Source: an uncultured cyanobacterium (GTDB taxonomy: Bacteria; Cyanobacteriota; Cyanobacteriia; PCC-6307; Cyanobiaceae). From it: a DNA stretch of 6,445 nt. The notes under the pieces were generated by a model, which saw only the letters and a program-made list of their open reading frames with translations, searched no databases and was not told where the DNA came from. Positions 5,754 through 6,445 of this stretch are shown one piece after another. The position numbers and the translations under genes are program-made. The DNA is taken from positions 1 through 6,445 of the forward strand of contig CAIKWV010000020.1 of NCBI GenBank assembly GCA_903831165.1. Reading direction: 5' to 3'. The number at the start of each line of letters is the position of its first letter. Within the stretch, counting starts at the first letter, position 1.

Positions 5754-6157
5754 CCCTTGTCGCGATCGTCGAGCAGCTGCTGGTGCCCCTGGCCACGGCC
5801 ACGCGCGTGCTGCTGGAGTGCCTGTCGGTGCTGACCGTGCTGGCCGGCCTGCTGGCCACCGCCAGTGGCGCCCTGGCCAGCTTCAGTCGCCGCCTGCCGC
5901 GGCGCCCCTCCAACCGGGCCCGCCTCAGCTTCGGCAGCTGGCTGGCCCTGGCCCTGGAGTTCCAGCTCGGCGCCGACATCGTCTCGACGACGATCAGTCC
6001 CTCGGGCCAGCATCTGGTGCAACTGGGCGTGGTGGCCGTGATCCGTACCTTCCTCAACGTGTTTCTGGCCCGTGAAATCAGTGCCGAAGAGGCCCTGGAG
6101 CGCCACTCCTCCCTGGGCACCGGCACGGCCTTCGCAACAGCAGGTGGCGAGCGATGA
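5750..6157 (+). CDS. DUF1622 family membrane protein
   Basis: 135 residues matching the DUF1622 pattern: a first membrane helix at about 10-43, a basic loop (RRLPRRPSNRAR, 47-58), then FGSWLALALEFQLGADIVST (61-80) with Glu70 and Asp76 inside a hydrophobic helix. A third helix, VQLGVVAVIRTFLNVFLARE (90-109), contains Arg99. Charged residues within the helices are a feature of the family and may form a functional site in the membrane. The biochemical role of DUF1622 is unknown to me. The start overlaps the preceding stop (ATGA) and has no ribosome site of its own (CCCTCCCC precedes it), which points to coupling. The polar C-terminal tail (about 110-135) is likely disordered. The gene's end overlaps the next start in the same way. 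Confidence 0.88.
   Translation: MTLVAIVEQLLVPLATATRVLLECLSVLTVLAGLLATASGALASFSRRLPRRPSNRARLSFGSWLALALEFQLGADIVSTTISPSGQHLVQLGVVAVIRTFLNVFLAREISAEEALERHSSLGTGTAFATAGGER
6142..6147 (+). promoter_or_regulatory. Shine-Dalgarno of the DUF202 gene
   Basis: AGGTGG lies 6 nt before the ATG at 6154, inside the end of the DUF1622 gene. It supports this start and suggests re-initiation aided by its own ribosome site. Confidence 0.4.
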
Positions 6158-6445
6158 ACCTCACCGATCAACTGGCCAAGGAACGCAACCGGGCGGCGGC
6201 CGAGCGCACGCTGATGGCCTGGATCCGCACCTGTCTGTCGCTGATCAGTTTCGGCTTCGGCCTCGACAAGATCATCGCCGCCATCAACTCCAGCCGTCTC
6301 AGCAATCCCGGCCATGCCGAATGGAGTGGGCGGCTGGTGGCGGTGGGCTTCGTGCTCACCGTCATCCTGGCGATGCTGGCGGCCACGGCCCAGCAACGCC
6401 AGATGTTGCGGCGCCTGCGGAGGGATGACTTCGTCTACCGCGAAG
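6154..6445 (+). CDS. DUF202 (YidH/VTC1-type) membrane protein, C-terminus cut by window
   Basis: The first 97 residues are present. The DUF202 signature is clear: a charged N-terminus followed by AERTLMAWIRTCLSLISFGF (16-35), then a loop and a second helix at about 60-78 (RLVAVGFVLTVILAMLA), then a basic segment (QQRQMLRRLRRDD). Family members are usually about 110-130 residues with three helices, so only the last helix and tail should be missing. Bacterial YidH proteins are of unknown function. The same domain forms the membrane part of eukaryotic VTC polyphosphate polymerase complexes, where basic residues line a channel; whether that carries over here is speculative. Third gene of the coupled operon (ATGA overlap). 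Confidence 0.9.
   Translation, partial: MNLTDQLAKERNRAAAERTLMAWIRTCLSLISFGFGLDKIIAAINSSRLSNPGHAEWSGRLVAVGFVLTVILAMLAATAQQRQMLRRLRRDDFVYRE

Noticed and set aside
5007..6396. Minus-strand frames rich in Gln, Gly and His or Arg opposite the membrane operon
   Set aside because: They are antisense to DUF1622 and DUF202 genes with clear family motifs and have shadow-like composition.

Overview
The window reads as a GC-rich bacterial chromosome segment, most likely from a picocyanobacterium of the Synechococcus/Cyanobium type. That assignment is an inference. It rests on the gene families, very dense packing, strong GC bias at third codon positions, and one perfect HIP1 octamer (GCGATCGC, 352-359). 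No rRNA, tRNA, CRISPR, insertion sequence or phage gene was seen.

Left part (1-2252, minus strand): an EmrAB-type multidrug export pair. The membrane fusion protein (emrA-like, 1122-2252) comes first in transcription. The DHA2-family MFS pump (emrB-like, starts at 975, C-terminal third beyond the window edge) follows. The 146-bp gap between them holds a 19-codon ORF with a good Shine-Dalgarno whose stop overlaps the emrB start (ATGA), a candidate for translational coupling.

Middle (2253-3749): a 426-bp divergent intergenic region carries two operator-like inverted repeats. It precedes a plus-strand gene for a probable outer-membrane beta-barrel protein with a signal peptide, a long Pro/Ala linker, a barrel domain and a terminal Phe. 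No TolC-type outer-membrane channel is present, so the pump's outer-membrane partner is either elsewhere or not of that type.

Right-middle (3733-5010, minus strand): a two-gene unit encodes a small conserved-looking protein of unknown role, then a transglutaminase-like cysteine protease-fold protein with a complete Cys-His-Asp triad. The transglutaminase gene ends inside the 3' end of the barrel gene (17-bp tail-to-tail overlap).

Right part (5136-6445, plus strand): three small integral-membrane proteins are tightly coupled by ATGA overlaps: an unrecognised multi-pass protein, a DUF1622 protein, and a DUF202 (YidH/VTC1-type) protein cut by the window end. This cassette of uncharacterised membrane proteins is the best candidate here for an undescribed system.
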